Shown: positions 52,190-61,477 of the stretch, in pieces | Position numbering within the stretch: position 1 is the stretch's first letter | Layout of the letters: each line of letters starts with the position of its first letter | Source of the DNA: Streptomyces varsoviensis | Lineage (GTDB): Bacteria; Actinomycetota; Actinomycetes; Streptomycetales; Streptomycetaceae | Assembly (NCBI RefSeq): GCF_000718635.1 | Contig: NZ_JOBF01000002.1 | Coordinates: 124,001 to 188,000 of the forward strand | Direction of reading: 5' to 3' | DNA: 64,000 nt | Position numbers and translations under genes: made by a program | Notes under the pieces: model-generated | Seen by the model: only the letters and a program-made list of their open reading frames with translations | What the model was told of the DNA's origin: nothing | Database searches by the model: none

Positions 52190-52885
52190 TCACCGTGGCG
52201 GCGGAGCGGAAGCCGGCTCATCGAGCTCCACGCGGACATCGACGACGCCCTCGACACCGCGGGCGAGGCGGGCGATGACGGGGACCAGTGAGCGGTCGCG
52301 GAGGGCACCGCCGAAGGTGACCACGCCCTCGGCGACGTCGACGGTGACGGTCTGACGGAGGCAGGGACGCGCGACGACGGTACGGGTCACTTCCTCGGCG
52401 ATGTCCTCGTCGTCCCTCAGGAAGACCTTGAGCAGGTCGCTGCGGCTGACCACGCCTTCCAGCAGCCCGTGCCGGTCGACGACCGGGAGACGCTTGACAC
52501 CGCGCCGGGCCATGACGCGGGCGGCCTGGGCGAGGGTGGCATCGGCGTGGACGGTGATGGCGGGGGTCGTCATCAGCTCGCCGGCGGTCAGCGCCCCGGC
52601 CTTGACCAGGTCGTCCGGAAGCCGCGGCCTGGGGAAGGCCCCGTCCGGGCCGGCGCGGCCGATCTCTTGGGAGAGGGCCGGGTCGCTGTCCCGGTACTCC
52701 TCCTTGGGCAGCAGGTCCGCCTCGGAGACGACGCCGATGACCTGTCCTTCTCCGGCCAGGACGGGCAGGGCGCTGATCTTCCACTGTTCCATCAGCCTGG
52801 CGATCTCCTTGAACGGGGCGTCGCGGCCGACGGCGACGGCGGTATGGGTCATCACATCGCTGACGGTGTACGGGGTCGTGCTCAT
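52190..52885 (-). CDS. CBS-domain-pair protein with BON domain
   Basis: A 231-residue protein: first CBS from VMTHTAVAVGRDAPFKEIAR to VIGVVSEADLL, second from LMTTPAITVHADATLAQAAR to LEGVVSRSDLLKVFL, then a BON domain (VTVDVAEGVVTFGGALRDRS). The first linker region differs from those at 39688 and 53652, so it represents a second subtype, like the partial copy at 63705. CBS pairs usually sense adenine nucleotides. A weak palindrome (GGGCCGGATGACCC, 53006-53019) is 120 bp upstream. Confidence 0.9.
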   Translation of the reverse strand: MSTTPYTVSDVMTHTAVAVGRDAPFKEIARLMEQWKISALPVLAGEGQVIGVVSEADLLPKEEYRDSDPALSQEIGRAGPDGAFPRPRLPDDLVKAGALTAGELMTTPAITVHADATLAQAARVMARRGVKRLPVVDRHGLLEGVVSRSDLLKVFLRDDEDIAEEVTRTVVARPCLRQTVTVDVAEGVVTFGGALRDRSLVPVIARLARGVEGVVDVRVELDEPASAPPPR

Positions 52886-53103
52886 GGCCAGTCACCTCGG
52901 GTACGTTCGTCGGTCGGCTCCAGGAGGCGCGCGGAGCAGGAGAAGCGCTTCTCCACGGGCGAATCCGGCAACTCAAGCGTCCTTCATGGCAAGTCGCCGG
53001 GGCAGGGGCCGGATGACCCTTCGTCGCGCCGAAGCGGCCGGCCAGGACGCACGATGGCCACCGGGCCCATGGCAGGCCGGCCCCCGGTGACTCTCCGCCC
53101 CCG

Positions 53104-53604
53104 TCACTCTTTGAGCAGGTCGGCCGCGATGGTGTGGGCCCACGAGCGGATCTGGTCGAAATCGCGCCAGTCGTGGGCCATTCCCCGCTTGGCCATCGAG
53201 CGGGCGAGTCGGCCCTGGGGGTCGGGGTCGAGACGGCCGCCGAAGGTCGTGTGACCGCGTGCCCCGACGCGGGACATCTCGCGCCGCACCGCCCGGGTGG
53301 GCGGCACCTCCTTCTGGCCGGCGGTGGCATCGAGCGGACCGCTGCTGAAGCACCACACCGGGACCTCCCGCAGCGGGGACTTCAGGCGGCGGGTGAAGCG
53401 CCGGGCATCGCGCTGCCATCGGCCCGCGTACAAGCCTCCGCCCAGCACGACCGCGTCGTAGGGGGACAGATCGTCGACGTCGGCCGCCGAGCGGACCTCG
53501 GCGCTCAGACCGTCCTTCGTCAGCGTCGCCGCGATCTCCTCGGCGATGCCCGCTGTCGCTCCGTTCTGTGTTCCGTAGGCGACGAGAACACGCTCTCCGG
53601 TCAT
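53104..53604 (-). CDS. Flavodoxin-domain protein
   Basis: A 166-residue flavodoxin-like protein: RVLVAYGTQNGATAGIAEEI forms the FMN phosphate loop, AVVLGGGLYAGRWQRDARRF and PVWCFSSGPLDATAG follow the usual pattern. It is related to but diverged from the protein at 49115. It lies 47 bases after the CBS/BON gene at 53652 on the same strand, probably one operon. A redox carrier role is inferred. Confidence 0.88.
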   Translation of the reverse strand: MTGERVLVAYGTQNGATAGIAEEIAATLTKDGLSAEVRSAADVDDLSPYDAVVLGGGLYAGRWQRDARRFTRRLKSPLREVPVWCFSSGPLDATAGQKEVPPTRAVRREMSRVGARGHTTFGGRLDPDPQGRLARSMAKRGMAHDWRDFDQIRSWAHTIAADLLKE

Positions 53605-53651
53605 GGGCGTTCAGCTCCGTCCAGGGTGCGTCCGTCCGAGGGCGGACGAGG

Positions 53652-54380
53652 TCAGTTCTTTCGCAGCCATTCCTCGGTGATGCCGTGCAGAGCCTGCTCG
53701 GTAGGGCGTAGGTGGGAGTCGTCCTCCTGGTAGCCGAGGCGGTCGGTGACGCTGACGACACCGTCGACGCGGCCGGCGAGCCGTACGGCTATGGGGACTT
53801 CGCTGCGGCGTTGGAGCTTGCCGGTGAGGGTGACGACGCCCTCGCGGACGCTCACGTCGATGGTGTGCGGGGCGAGCCACAAGGTGCGTACGAGAACTTC
53901 CCCGACGATCTCGGCGCGGATCTCCTCGTCCGCGCGGCGGAAGACGGACAGCAGATCGCTGCGGGTCACGATGCCCATGAGCCGACCCTCTTCGTCGGCG
54001 ACCGGAAGGCGTTCGACGCGGTGAGCGGCCATGGTGCGGGCGGCTTCGGCGACGGTCTGCCGGGGGCCGATGGTGACGGCGGGGGAGGACATCAGGTCGC
54101 CGGCCGTCCGGCCGCCCGCCTTCGTCCGTGCCGCGCGGGTGCTCTTGGGGCGACGGCGCGGCGCGTACCACGGGCGCGGGGCGTCGTCCTCCTGAGCGGC
54201 CTGATGGTACATCAGGTCGGTTTCGGAGAGGACGCCCAGCACCTTGTCGTCCCGGTCCACGACGGGCACCCCGCTGATGGCATGCCGCGCGAGCAGATCG
54301 GCGACCTGCTTGAAAGGGGCGTCGACAGTCGTCGTGATGACATCCCGGTTCATGACGTGGTCGATCAACCGGTGCTTCAT
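53652..54380 (-). CDS. CBS-domain-pair protein with BON domain
   Basis: A 242-residue paralogue of the 39688 product, with the same order: VMNRDVITTTVDAPFKQVAD, AISGVPVVDRDDKVLGVLSE, basic linker, LMSSPAVTIGPRQTVAEAAR, RLMGIVTRSDLLSVF, and BON (VRTLWLAPHTIDVSVREGVV). Both end SHLRPxEQALxGITEEWxRK, a shared C-terminal tag beyond the BON domain. It heads a two-gene leftward unit with the flavodoxin. Confidence 0.9.
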   Translation of the reverse strand: MKHRLIDHVMNRDVITTTVDAPFKQVADLLARHAISGVPVVDRDDKVLGVLSETDLMYHQAAQEDDAPRPWYAPRRRPKSTRAARTKAGGRTAGDLMSSPAVTIGPRQTVAEAARTMAAHRVERLPVADEEGRLMGIVTRSDLLSVFRRADEEIRAEIVGEVLVRTLWLAPHTIDVSVREGVVTLTGKLQRRSEVPIAVRLAGRVDGVVSVTDRLGYQEDDSHLRPTEQALHGITEEWLRKN

Positions 54381-54503
54381 TTCTCATCTTCCTTCCGGAA
54401 CCGGCGACGGCGTGCCGCGATCGGTGCCGTCGAATCCGACGGTCACCCGGCGGGGGGAGAGGGACGGTGTCCGGACCATCACAGCCTCCTGGCACGGAGT
54501 CGT

Positions 54504-57197
54504 TCAGCGGGCGCGCAGGCGGCGCAGGTATGGATCCTGGACGGTACGGGGCATCAGCCGGATGCGGACGTCCAGGGGGAGGACCGCGTCCGGACGGGCG
54601 AGTACGGGATTGAGGTCGGCCTCGGCGAGCTGCGGAAGATCGCACGCCATACGGGACAGACGCAGCAGCAGTTCTTCGAGTCCTTCGAGGTCCACGGCCC
54701 GACCGGTGCGGTGGCCGAACAGCAAGGGCGCGCACCGGGGAGTGGTGATCAGGGCGTGGGCGTCGCGGTCCGTGAGAGGGGCGAGGCGGGCGGCGTGGTC
54801 GGCGAGGACCTCGGTGGCGGTGCCGCCGAGCCCGAAGAGGACCAAGGGGCCGAACACCTGGTCCTGGGCGACGCCGGCGACCAGTTCGATGCCGCGGGCG
54901 GCCATCGGCTGCACCACCGCTCCCGTCATCACGCCGGAGAAGCGCCCGGCCAGCTCCGTGTACGCGGCGTGGACGGACCGCGGCCCCGCCAGGTCCAAGC
55001 GCAGCGCGCCCACTTCGGTCTTGTGCAGCAGACCGGGCCAGTACGCCTTGAGCGCCATCGGGCCGCCGCCGAGCCGTTCGGCCGCGGTCACCGCCGCGTC
55101 GGCGTCGGCGGCCCACTCCCAGGGCGACTGTGATATGCCGTAGGCGTCCAGTAGCGCTCCGCACAACTGGGGATCGGCCCAGCCGCCCTCGGGGTTGCGG
55201 GTCAGGAAGTCGGCCACGAAGGCGGCGGCCGTCGCGCTGTCGATGCCCGCCAGGACCGGCACGGTGCCCAGCGGTTCCGCGCGCCAGCGGGCGTAGGAGA
55301 CGGCGTGGGCGAGCGCCCGGGCGGCGGAAGCCGGTTCCGCGTACGCGGGGACGTGGGTGGTGGAGCCCGGGAGCAGCCGCACGGGCACGGCCTGGTCTAG
55401 GAGGACCGCGGCGACGGGCCGGTCCCTGGTGCCGGACGGCGGGACGAGGGCCCGCGCCGGATCGTCCCCCGTCGCGGCGGAGAGCGCCGTGGGGACCAGC
55501 GCCACGAGTACGGCGTCCACGGCGCCGTGCCGGGCCAGCAGGTCCAGGCAGGAGGCGAGTTGTTTCCCGGAGACGGCGGCGGTGGTGTCCACCGGATTGA
55601 CGGCACGGGCTCCGGAGGGGAGGGCCCCGAGCAGGTCGGCGATGAGCGGTCCCGGCAACTCCGGGATCGTCAGACCCGCTTCCGCGCAGGCGTCGGCGGC
55701 GAGGACGGCCGCGCCGCCCGCGTTGCTGACCACGGCGACGCGCGCACCGGTCGGCAGCGGCTGGGAACGCAGCAGGGCGGCGGTCGCCACGAGGTCACCG
55801 ACGCTGTCCGTGGCGATGACCCCGGCCTGGTGGAACAGGGCCCGGCGGGTCATGGTCGGGGTGGCGATCGCGGCGGTGTGCGAGGCGGCGGCGCGGCGAC
55901 CGGCCTCCGAACGGCCCGCGTCCACGGTCAGAACCGGCATCGTGCGGGCCACCCGGCGAGCGGTACGCGAGAAGCCGCGTGGATTGCCGAACGACTCCAG
56001 ATGCAGCAGCGCCAGGTCGGTGCGGCCGTCGCTCTCCCACCACTGCAGCATGTCGTTGCCGCTCACGTCGTACTTGTCGCCGAGCGAGACGAAGGAGGAG
56101 ACACCGATGCCGAGCCGGGACAGCGCGCCCAGGAGCGCGATGCCCACCCCGCCGGACTGCACGGCGACCCCGGCCGTGCCCGGCCGGGCCGGCGCCGCGG
56201 CGAAGGTCGCGTCGAGCCCTACGGCAGGGTCGGTGTTGGCCAGGCCCAGGCAGTTGGGGCCCACCAGCCGCATCCCGTGGCGGCGGCAGGCGGCCAGCAG
56301 CCCAGCGGCCTGGCCGTCGTCGAGCCCTGAGCTGACGGTGAGCAGGGCCCGCACCCCGTGCTTCCCGCACTCCTCGGCGACCTCGGGCACGGCCTCGGCG
56401 GGCACGGCCAGCACCGCCAGGTCCGGTGCGTAGGGCAGGTTCTCGACGGAGGGGTGACACGGCATGCCGTCGATGGCCTCGGCGTGCGGGTTGACGGCGG
56501 CGAGCCGCCCCGTGAAGCCGTGGGAGCGGACGTTGTTCAGGAGCGCGCGGCCGATGGAGGACGGTGACTGGCCGACACCGATCACCACAGCCGAGGCGGG
56601 CCGCAGCAATGGCCCCAAACTGGCGACGTCGGCGGTACGCCCCCGCTCGTCCACCGCGGACAAGTAGGGCTCGTCCTGGGCGAGCTCGATGGTGCAGTGG
56701 ACTTCGGGTCCGTTGAAGCGCCGGGCCGTGCGCAGCCCCAGGTCGGAGATCACCTTCAGCATCAGGTGGTTCTCGGTCAGGGCATCGGCGGTGAACCTTC
56801 GGACGCCGGCGGCGCGGGCGGCGTGCACCAGGTGTTCCAGCAGCAGGGTTCCGACGCCGCGACCGTGCCAGGCGTCGGCGACCGCGAGTCCGATATCCGC
56901 CGTCTCCGGGTCCTCGGAGGAACGGTGGAACTCGGCGGTGCCGGTGACCTCGTCGCCCATCAGGGCGAGCAAGGCGACATCGTCCGTTCCGCCGGAGGAA
57001 CTGATGCGGTCCGCGGCCGCCGCGCCGGGCCCGGGGCCTACGGTGAAGAACCGCAGCCGCAGGTTCTCCGGGGACATGCCGGTGAACAGGCGCAGTACGC
57101 GTTCCCGGTCCCCCGGGCGGGCATCCCGCACAGAGACCGTGGTGCCGTCGGACAACAACGCGTACATGCTGTTTCCGGGCCGCTCGGTGCTCGTCAT
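54504..57197 (-). CDS. GNAT acetyltransferase fused to ADP-forming acyl-CoA synthetase
   Basis: The 897-residue protein starts with a GNAT domain (about residues 15-180; ADAWHGRGVGTLLLEHLVHA is the acetyl-CoA loop). Then follow a CoA-binding domain (VVIGVGQSPSSIGRALLNNV), a succinyl-CoA-ligase-like domain with VGPNCLGLANTD and the SHTAA motif for the phosphohistidine, and an ATP-grasp domain (GGPMALKAYWPGLLHKTEVG). Related fusions (Pat/PatZ-type) acetylate lysines, often of acyl-CoA synthetases, and respond to acetyl-CoA; here GNAT comes first. ATG 57197 has GGAGGAG in front. Regulon palindromes lie 64-98 bp upstream. Acetyl phosphate from phosphoketolase makes a link to acetate metabolism plausible. 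Confidence 0.9.
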   Translation of the reverse strand: MTSTERPGNSMYALLSDGTTVSVRDARPGDRERVLRLFTGMSPENLRLRFFTVGPGPGAAAADRISSSGGTDDVALLALMGDEVTGTAEFHRSSEDPETADIGLAVADAWHGRGVGTLLLEHLVHAARAAGVRRFTADALTENHLMLKVISDLGLRTARRFNGPEVHCTIELAQDEPYLSAVDERGRTADVASLGPLLRPASAVVIGVGQSPSSIGRALLNNVRSHGFTGRLAAVNPHAEAIDGMPCHPSVENLPYAPDLAVLAVPAEAVPEVAEECGKHGVRALLTVSSGLDDGQAAGLLAACRRHGMRLVGPNCLGLANTDPAVGLDATFAAAPARPGTAGVAVQSGGVGIALLGALSRLGIGVSSFVSLGDKYDVSGNDMLQWWESDGRTDLALLHLESFGNPRGFSRTARRVARTMPVLTVDAGRSEAGRRAAASHTAAIATPTMTRRALFHQAGVIATDSVGDLVATAALLRSQPLPTGARVAVVSNAGGAAVLAADACAEAGLTIPELPGPLIADLLGALPSGARAVNPVDTTAAVSGKQLASCLDLLARHGAVDAVLVALVPTALSAATGDDPARALVPPSGTRDRPVAAVLLDQAVPVRLLPGSTTHVPAYAEPASAARALAHAVSYARWRAEPLGTVPVLAGIDSATAAAFVADFLTRNPEGGWADPQLCGALLDAYGISQSPWEWAADADAAVTAAERLGGGPMALKAYWPGLLHKTEVGALRLDLAGPRSVHAAYTELAGRFSGVMTGAVVQPMAARGIELVAGVAQDQVFGPLVLFGLGGTATEVLADHAARLAPLTDRDAHALITTPRCAPLLFGHRTGRAVDLEGLEELLLRLSRMACDLPQLAEADLNPVLARPDAVLPLDVRIRLMPRTVQDPYLRRLRAR

Positions 57198-57260
57198 CGC
57201 AGCTCCTCCGAGGGGACGGTTCCTGCCGACAGGGTCCATGGCTCCGCGCGGGGCCTCCCA

Positions 57261-57295
57261 GGGGCCGTACGGGGCCGTTCCGGGCCGTTCGGCCC
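57261..57295. promoter_or_regulatory. Three phased OsdR/DevR-type half or full sites
   Basis: GGGGCCGTAC, GGGGCCGTTC and CGGGCCGTTC follow each other at 10-bp steps, and the last continues into GGCCC to give the perfect palindrome GGGCCGTTCGGCCC (57282-57295). The array is 64 bp before the ATG of the GNAT/synthetase gene. Confidence 0.6.
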
Positions 57296-57355
57296 TGTGC
57301 TGAGGAGGCGCTGATCCACTCGTCCGGCCCTGCCCGTGGTCTCAGGGGGCGTACG

Positions 57356-58201
57356 TCAGGCGGACGGCAGCAGCTCGGTCAGACCGCGCACCACGTGATC
57401 GGCGCCCCGCTCGTAGAGTTCGACCGCGTGGTCGGTACGGCCCGCCCGGTCCAGGCCGAACACGGTCCCGAAACCGCCTCGGCGGGCCGCGGTCACCCAA
57501 GTGGGCGCGGCGACCACCACGGCGGTGCGCAGCGGCGTGGCCCGCAACCGCCCGGCCGCTTGCCGCAGCGGGGCCGGGTCCGGCCCCGACGAGCGGTGCC
57601 AACGCTCGCGGTCGTCGCCGTCCACGACGGTATCGAAGCGGTGCTGTATGCCTGCCGTGGCCAGCAGGGCGCGCGAGCGGTGGGAGGCGGAGACCGCGGC
57701 GACGGGCACGGCGTGCCGGCGCATGGCGCCCGCCAGCCGCAGGCTGTCGGGCCAGACGGGCACGCCGTGCCGGCGCAGGTACTCGTCGAAAAGGCGGTCC
57801 TCCAGAGCGGTGAGCCTCCGGACGGTGTCACTGTCCTGCGCCCAGATGCCTTCGCCGCCGGGCGGCGGGATGCCGCGTGCGGTGAGGAACGCCTGAACGC
57901 CCTCGGCGGGCGTGCGCCCTTGGAAGAACCGGCGGAAGTCGAGGTCCGGGTCGAAGGGCCGGGTGGGGAGCGGGAGGTGCCGGAGTTGCCGGAGGAAGGT
58001 GTCGCAGGCGCGTTGCCAGGTCGCGGCGTGGATGCGCGCGGTGTCCGTGATCACGCCCTCGACGCCGATGATCAGTGCGTGGCAGCGGGCGAGCGTCGCG
58101 GGACGGGGCTCGGCGTCCATGAGGTCCCCGGCGACTTGGCGGCGAACGGCCGTGCCGTGGGGGAGCGCGGACCGGTCCGGTCGGGGTGAGACGGTGGTCA
58201 T
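57356..58201 (-). CDS. HAD-family beta-phosphoglucomutase-like pseudoenzyme
   Basis: A 281-residue homologue of the HAD enzyme at 45849, recognisable by GVITDTARIHAATWQRACDT, VAAVSASHRSRALLATAGI and RGGFGTVFGLDRAGR. Every catalytic motif is lost: the DxD box is IIGVEGVITD (Gly46 and Glu48 in place of both Asp), the GKPDP lysine box is SSGPDPAP, and the metal-binding EDA box is VVVAAPTWV. The frame is intact with good codon bias, so it is probably expressed as a non-enzymatic protein. Its ATG overlaps the hypC stop, making it the last gene of the hydrogenase-maturation operon. GAGGAGG precedes the start. Confidence 0.85.
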   Translation of the reverse strand: MTTVSPRPDRSALPHGTAVRRQVAGDLMDAEPRPATLARCHALIIGVEGVITDTARIHAATWQRACDTFLRQLRHLPLPTRPFDPDLDFRRFFQGRTPAEGVQAFLTARGIPPPGGEGIWAQDSDTVRRLTALEDRLFDEYLRRHGVPVWPDSLRLAGAMRRHAVPVAAVSASHRSRALLATAGIQHRFDTVVDGDDRERWHRSSGPDPAPLRQAAGRLRATPLRTAVVVAAPTWVTAARRGGFGTVFGLDRAGRTDHAVELYERGADHVVRGLTELLPSA

Positions 58202-58485
58202 CGTCCTGCCTCCTCGGAGGGTTTCTCGGCGGGCAGCGGTTCTCCCAGCTCCGCCGCCACGGCGTCCGACATGGCCCGCAGGACGTCGAGCGTGCGGGCC
58301 GCCTCGGTCTCGTCGACGGTGGTGATGGCGAAGCCGACGTGCACCACGACGTAGTCGCCCACGGCGGCCTCCGGGGTGCATTCGAGGCAGGCGTCGCGAC
58401 GGACTCCGCCGAAGTCCACGCGGGCCATGCGCAGTCCGGCGTCCTCGTATGTCTCCAGGACACGGCCGGGTATGCCCAGGCACAT
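58198..58485 (-). CDS. hypC: Hydrogenase maturation chaperone HypC
   Basis: The 95-residue protein starts MCLGIPGRVLE, where Cys2 and the following motif are invariant in HypC. It continues ARVDFGGVRRDACLECTPEA, VGDYVVVHVGFAITTVDETE. HypC with HypD assembles the Fe(CN)2CO group and delivers it to the large subunit of [NiFe]-hydrogenase. The gene is five bases after hypF and overlaps the HAD-like gene by ATGA. Confidence 0.96.
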   Translation of the reverse strand: MCLGIPGRVLETYEDAGLRMARVDFGGVRRDACLECTPEAAVGDYVVVHVGFAITTVDETEAARTLDVLRAMSDAVAAELGEPLPAEKPSEEAGR

Positions 58486-58490
58486 CGGTG

Positions 58491-60818
58491 TCAACCCCCT
58501 CCGAGGCGGGCGGCGGCGACCGCCGCCTGGCCGTAGCTGATGCCGCCGTCCCCGACGGGCACGGCGTGGGGCACCATCACCCGCATCCCCTGGGCGCGCA
58601 GCAGCCGGGACACGTCCGTCAGCAGGCGGCGGTTGACGAAGCAGCCACCGCCCAGGCAGACGGTGCGCGGCGCACCGTCGGCGACGGCCCGCTCGGCGAG
58701 CGCGACGGTCACTTCGGCGATCGTCGTATGGAAGGCGGCGGCCAACACCGGTACGGCCGCGCCGTCGGCGAGTCGCTCCAGCAAGGCGGTCAGGGTCGGC
58801 GCCGGGTCGTAGATCCACAGCCCCTCCGCGTGCGCCAACCGCCAGGGGAGGGAGGCGTGGCGGGCCGTACCGGCGGCGTTCTCCAAGGCCGCGGCGGCCT
58901 GCCCTTCGTAGGTGATGTGGTCGGCCAGTCCGAGCAGCGCGGCGACGGCGTCGAAGAGACGGCCGGCGCTGGAGGCGCGGGGGCAGTTGAGGCGGCGCCG
59001 GACCATGGTGCGGACCGTCGCCGCCTCGCGGGGGTCCAGCCCCTCGGCGAACCGGCGGGCGAGTTCGGGTGACACAGGCGGCGTCCCGAGCGGTTCGAGG
59101 CCGTGCAGGTAGCCGAGCGCCATCCGCGTCGGGTGGCGCACCGCGGCGTCGCCGCCGGGCAGCGGCGCCGTGGCGAAGCGGCCGACGCGGCGGTAGCCGG
59201 TGTAGTCGGCGATCATGATCTCGCCGCCCCACAGCGTGCGGTCGTCCCCGAAGCCCAGGCCGTCGTAGGCGATGCCCAGGAACGGCCCGCGCAGCCGGTG
59301 CTCGGCGGCGCAGGCGGCGACGTGGGCGTGGTGGTGCTGGACCGCGACGCGCCGTTCGGGCGGGAAGAGCCCGGTCGCCCACCGGGTGGACAGATAGCCG
59401 GGGTGCAGGTCGTGGGCGACGACCCGCGGCAGCACGCCGGTCAGCGCCAGGAGGTCCGCGTAGCAGCGCTTGAAGGCTTCCAGGGAGCGGGCGTCGGACA
59501 GGTCTCCCGTGTGCGGGCCCATCACGGCGCGGTCTTCCTCGGCCACCGCCGCGGTGTGCTTGCTCTGCGCGCCGGCCGCGGCGAGCGGCGTGCGGACCGC
59601 CACCGGCATGGGCAACGGGGCGGGGGCGTACCCGCGGGCACGGCGGATGGTCAGCACACGTCCGCGCACGGCCTGTGTCACGGAGTCGTCGTAACGGGCG
59701 GCGATGGGACGGTCATGGGTCAGGAAGCCGTCGGCGACCTGGGCCAGGCGTCCGAACGCGTCGGCGTCGCCCGTCGCGATCGGCTCGTCGCAGAGATTCC
59801 CGCTGGTGACCACCAGCGGCCGGTCGAGGTCGCGCAGGAGCAGGTGGTGGAGGCCGGTCGTGGGCAGGAAGAGCCCGAGGCGTCCGGTGCCGGGGTGCAC
59901 GGCCTCGGCGGCCGTCTCGCCGCCATGCCCGGCCGCGACCAGTACCACGGGCCGGGCGGATGAGGTGAGCAGGCGGATCTCGGTCCGGGTGGGCCGGGCG
60001 ACGCGGCGCGCCCAGGCCAGGTCGGCGACCATCACCGCGAACGGCTTGTGGGGCCGGTGCTTGCGCCGGCGTAGCAGGAGGACGGACGGCTCCCGCCGTG
60101 CGTCGCAGACGAGTTGGTAACCGCCCAGACCTTTGACGGCGACGATCCCGCCCGCAGCGATCAGCTCCTCCGCGGCCCGCAGGGCGGCGGGGCCGCCGGC
60201 GTACCGGCCGTCCGAATGCCATGCCAGCCGGGGGCCGCAGGCGGGGCAGGCCAGGGGCTCGGCGTGGAAGCGCCGGTCGGACGGGTCACGGTACTCGGCC
60301 CCGCACGCCGGACACAGGGGGAAGGCGCGCATCGTGGTGCGGGGACGGTCGTAGGGGAGGCCCGTGATCACGGTGGCGCGTGGGCCGCAGTCGGTGCAGT
60401 TGATGAACGGATAGCGGTAGCGGCGGTTTGGCGGGGAGAACGGCTCGGCCAGACAGGCGTCGCAGGTCGCCGCGTCCGGGGGAATCTCGCGGGGCGCCCG
60501 TCCCTGGTGGGTTCGGGCGCTGGACCGAACCGTGAAACCGCTGTCCGGCTCGGGAAGTTCGGTGACCCGGGAGGAGATACGGATGTGGCGGACGGCGGAC
60601 AATGGCGGCCCCTGGGCGCGCAGGGCGGCGGCGAACCGACGCAGCGTCCGGGTGGTCCCGGCGGTTTCGATGACGACGTGGCCGTCGACGTTGCGTACCC
60701 AGCCGTCCAGGCTCAGTCCGGAGGCGAGGCGTTGGACGAACGGGCGGAAGCCGACGCCTTGGACCGTGCCGTACACCTCGAAACGCCGTGCCTCCCGGTC
60801 GCTCCCCACGGCACTCAC
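58491..60818 (-). CDS. hypF: Carbamoyltransferase HypF
   Basis: The 775-residue protein has the HypF domain order: acylphosphatase (EVYGTVQGVGFRPFVQRLAS), two zinc fingers (CDACLAEPF, CTDCGPRATV; CPACGAEYRD, CPACGPRLAW), YrdC-like domain (GGIVAVKGLGGYQLVCDARR) and Kae1-like domain (AVQHHHAHVAACAAEH, CLGGGCFVNRRLL). HypF transfers the carbamoyl group from carbamoyl phosphate to HypE as the cyanide source. The start is taken as GTG 60818, which overlaps the preceding stop; GTG 60809 is possible. Confidence 0.96.
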   Translation of the reverse strand: MSAVGSDREARRFEVYGTVQGVGFRPFVQRLASGLSLDGWVRNVDGHVVIETAGTTRTLRRFAAALRAQGPPLSAVRHIRISSRVTELPEPDSGFTVRSSARTHQGRAPREIPPDAATCDACLAEPFSPPNRRYRYPFINCTDCGPRATVITGLPYDRPRTTMRAFPLCPACGAEYRDPSDRRFHAEPLACPACGPRLAWHSDGRYAGGPAALRAAEELIAAGGIVAVKGLGGYQLVCDARREPSVLLLRRRKHRPHKPFAVMVADLAWARRVARPTRTEIRLLTSSARPVVLVAAGHGGETAAEAVHPGTGRLGLFLPTTGLHHLLLRDLDRPLVVTSGNLCDEPIATGDADAFGRLAQVADGFLTHDRPIAARYDDSVTQAVRGRVLTIRRARGYAPAPLPMPVAVRTPLAAAGAQSKHTAAVAEEDRAVMGPHTGDLSDARSLEAFKRCYADLLALTGVLPRVVAHDLHPGYLSTRWATGLFPPERRVAVQHHHAHVAACAAEHRLRGPFLGIAYDGLGFGDDRTLWGGEIMIADYTGYRRVGRFATAPLPGGDAAVRHPTRMALGYLHGLEPLGTPPVSPELARRFAEGLDPREAATVRTMVRRRLNCPRASSAGRLFDAVAALLGLADHITYEGQAAAALENAAGTARHASLPWRLAHAEGLWIYDPAPTLTALLERLADGAAVPVLAAAFHTTIAEVTVALAERAVADGAPRTVCLGGGCFVNRRLLTDVSRLLRAQGMRVMVPHAVPVGDGGISYGQAAVAAARLGGG

Positions 60819-61354
60819 CCGCCTGTCGGCCGGGGCCCGCCGCCGCCATGGCGGCCCGCGTTCCGCGCGCGTGCGTCCCGGTGCAGGGTGATCTCGGCTT
60901 CCACCGTCTCGGCGAGACGCTCGACGGTCGCGGCGACGGCGGGTGTGAGCCCGGTGCCCAGAGAACTGTCCGCCCCCTCGACGGCGAGGACGAGCAGCTT
61001 GCCGGGCAGACGCCCGAGCGCGTCGGACAGTTCGACGGCCTCCCCGAGGCCCAGGCCGTGCGAACTGGTGGCGGCCGGCCGGGTGTAGGGGCCCTCGTGG
61101 TCGAAGCGGTGAACACGACCCGGGTGACCGGGGTGGGCATGGGCCGCGTCCACCACGATGGCCAGCTCCGCGCCCTCCCACGCGGACATCAACCGCCCGG
61201 TCTCACCGTCGCAGTCGATCAGGGCGACCGAGGGCGGCAGCGGGCGGACCGAGGCCCGCTCGCGCAGCCGTCGCACGAGCGCCGGGCCGATTCCGTCGTC
61301 GCGCCGGAACGCGTTGCCGACGCCGATGACCACGACGCGGGGCGTCTGTGACAC
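60815..61354 (-). CDS. Hydrogenase maturation protease (HyaD/HupD family)
   Basis: A 179-residue peptidase M52 member. VVVIGVGNAFRRDDGIGPAL is the first motif, with Asp in place of the usual Glu near the nickel-binding site; AIVVDAAHAHPG holds the second Asp and SSHGLGLGEAVELSDALG the His. Such enzymes clip the C-terminal tail of the [NiFe]-hydrogenase large subunit after nickel insertion. It shows that a structural hydrogenase should be near, outside this window. The C-terminal 20 residues are Gly/Arg-rich. A palindrome lies 124 bp upstream. Confidence 0.88.
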   Translation of the reverse strand: MSQTPRVVVIGVGNAFRRDDGIGPALVRRLRERASVRPLPPSVALIDCDGETGRLMSAWEGAELAIVVDAAHAHPGHPGRVHRFDHEGPYTRPAATSSHGLGLGEAVELSDALGRLPGKLLVLAVEGADSSLGTGLTPAVAATVERLAETVEAEITLHRDARARNAGRHGGGGPRPTGG

Positions 61355-61477
61355 GGGACTCTCCTGTCCGAGAGACAGCCGACCGGAGCGCCGGGGCCGG
61401 GCACCGGCAACCGCCGGAGCACCGGGACACCGGGCCCTTCCCCGTCAGAGTGCGGTCTCGCACCGCCTCCTGGCTTG

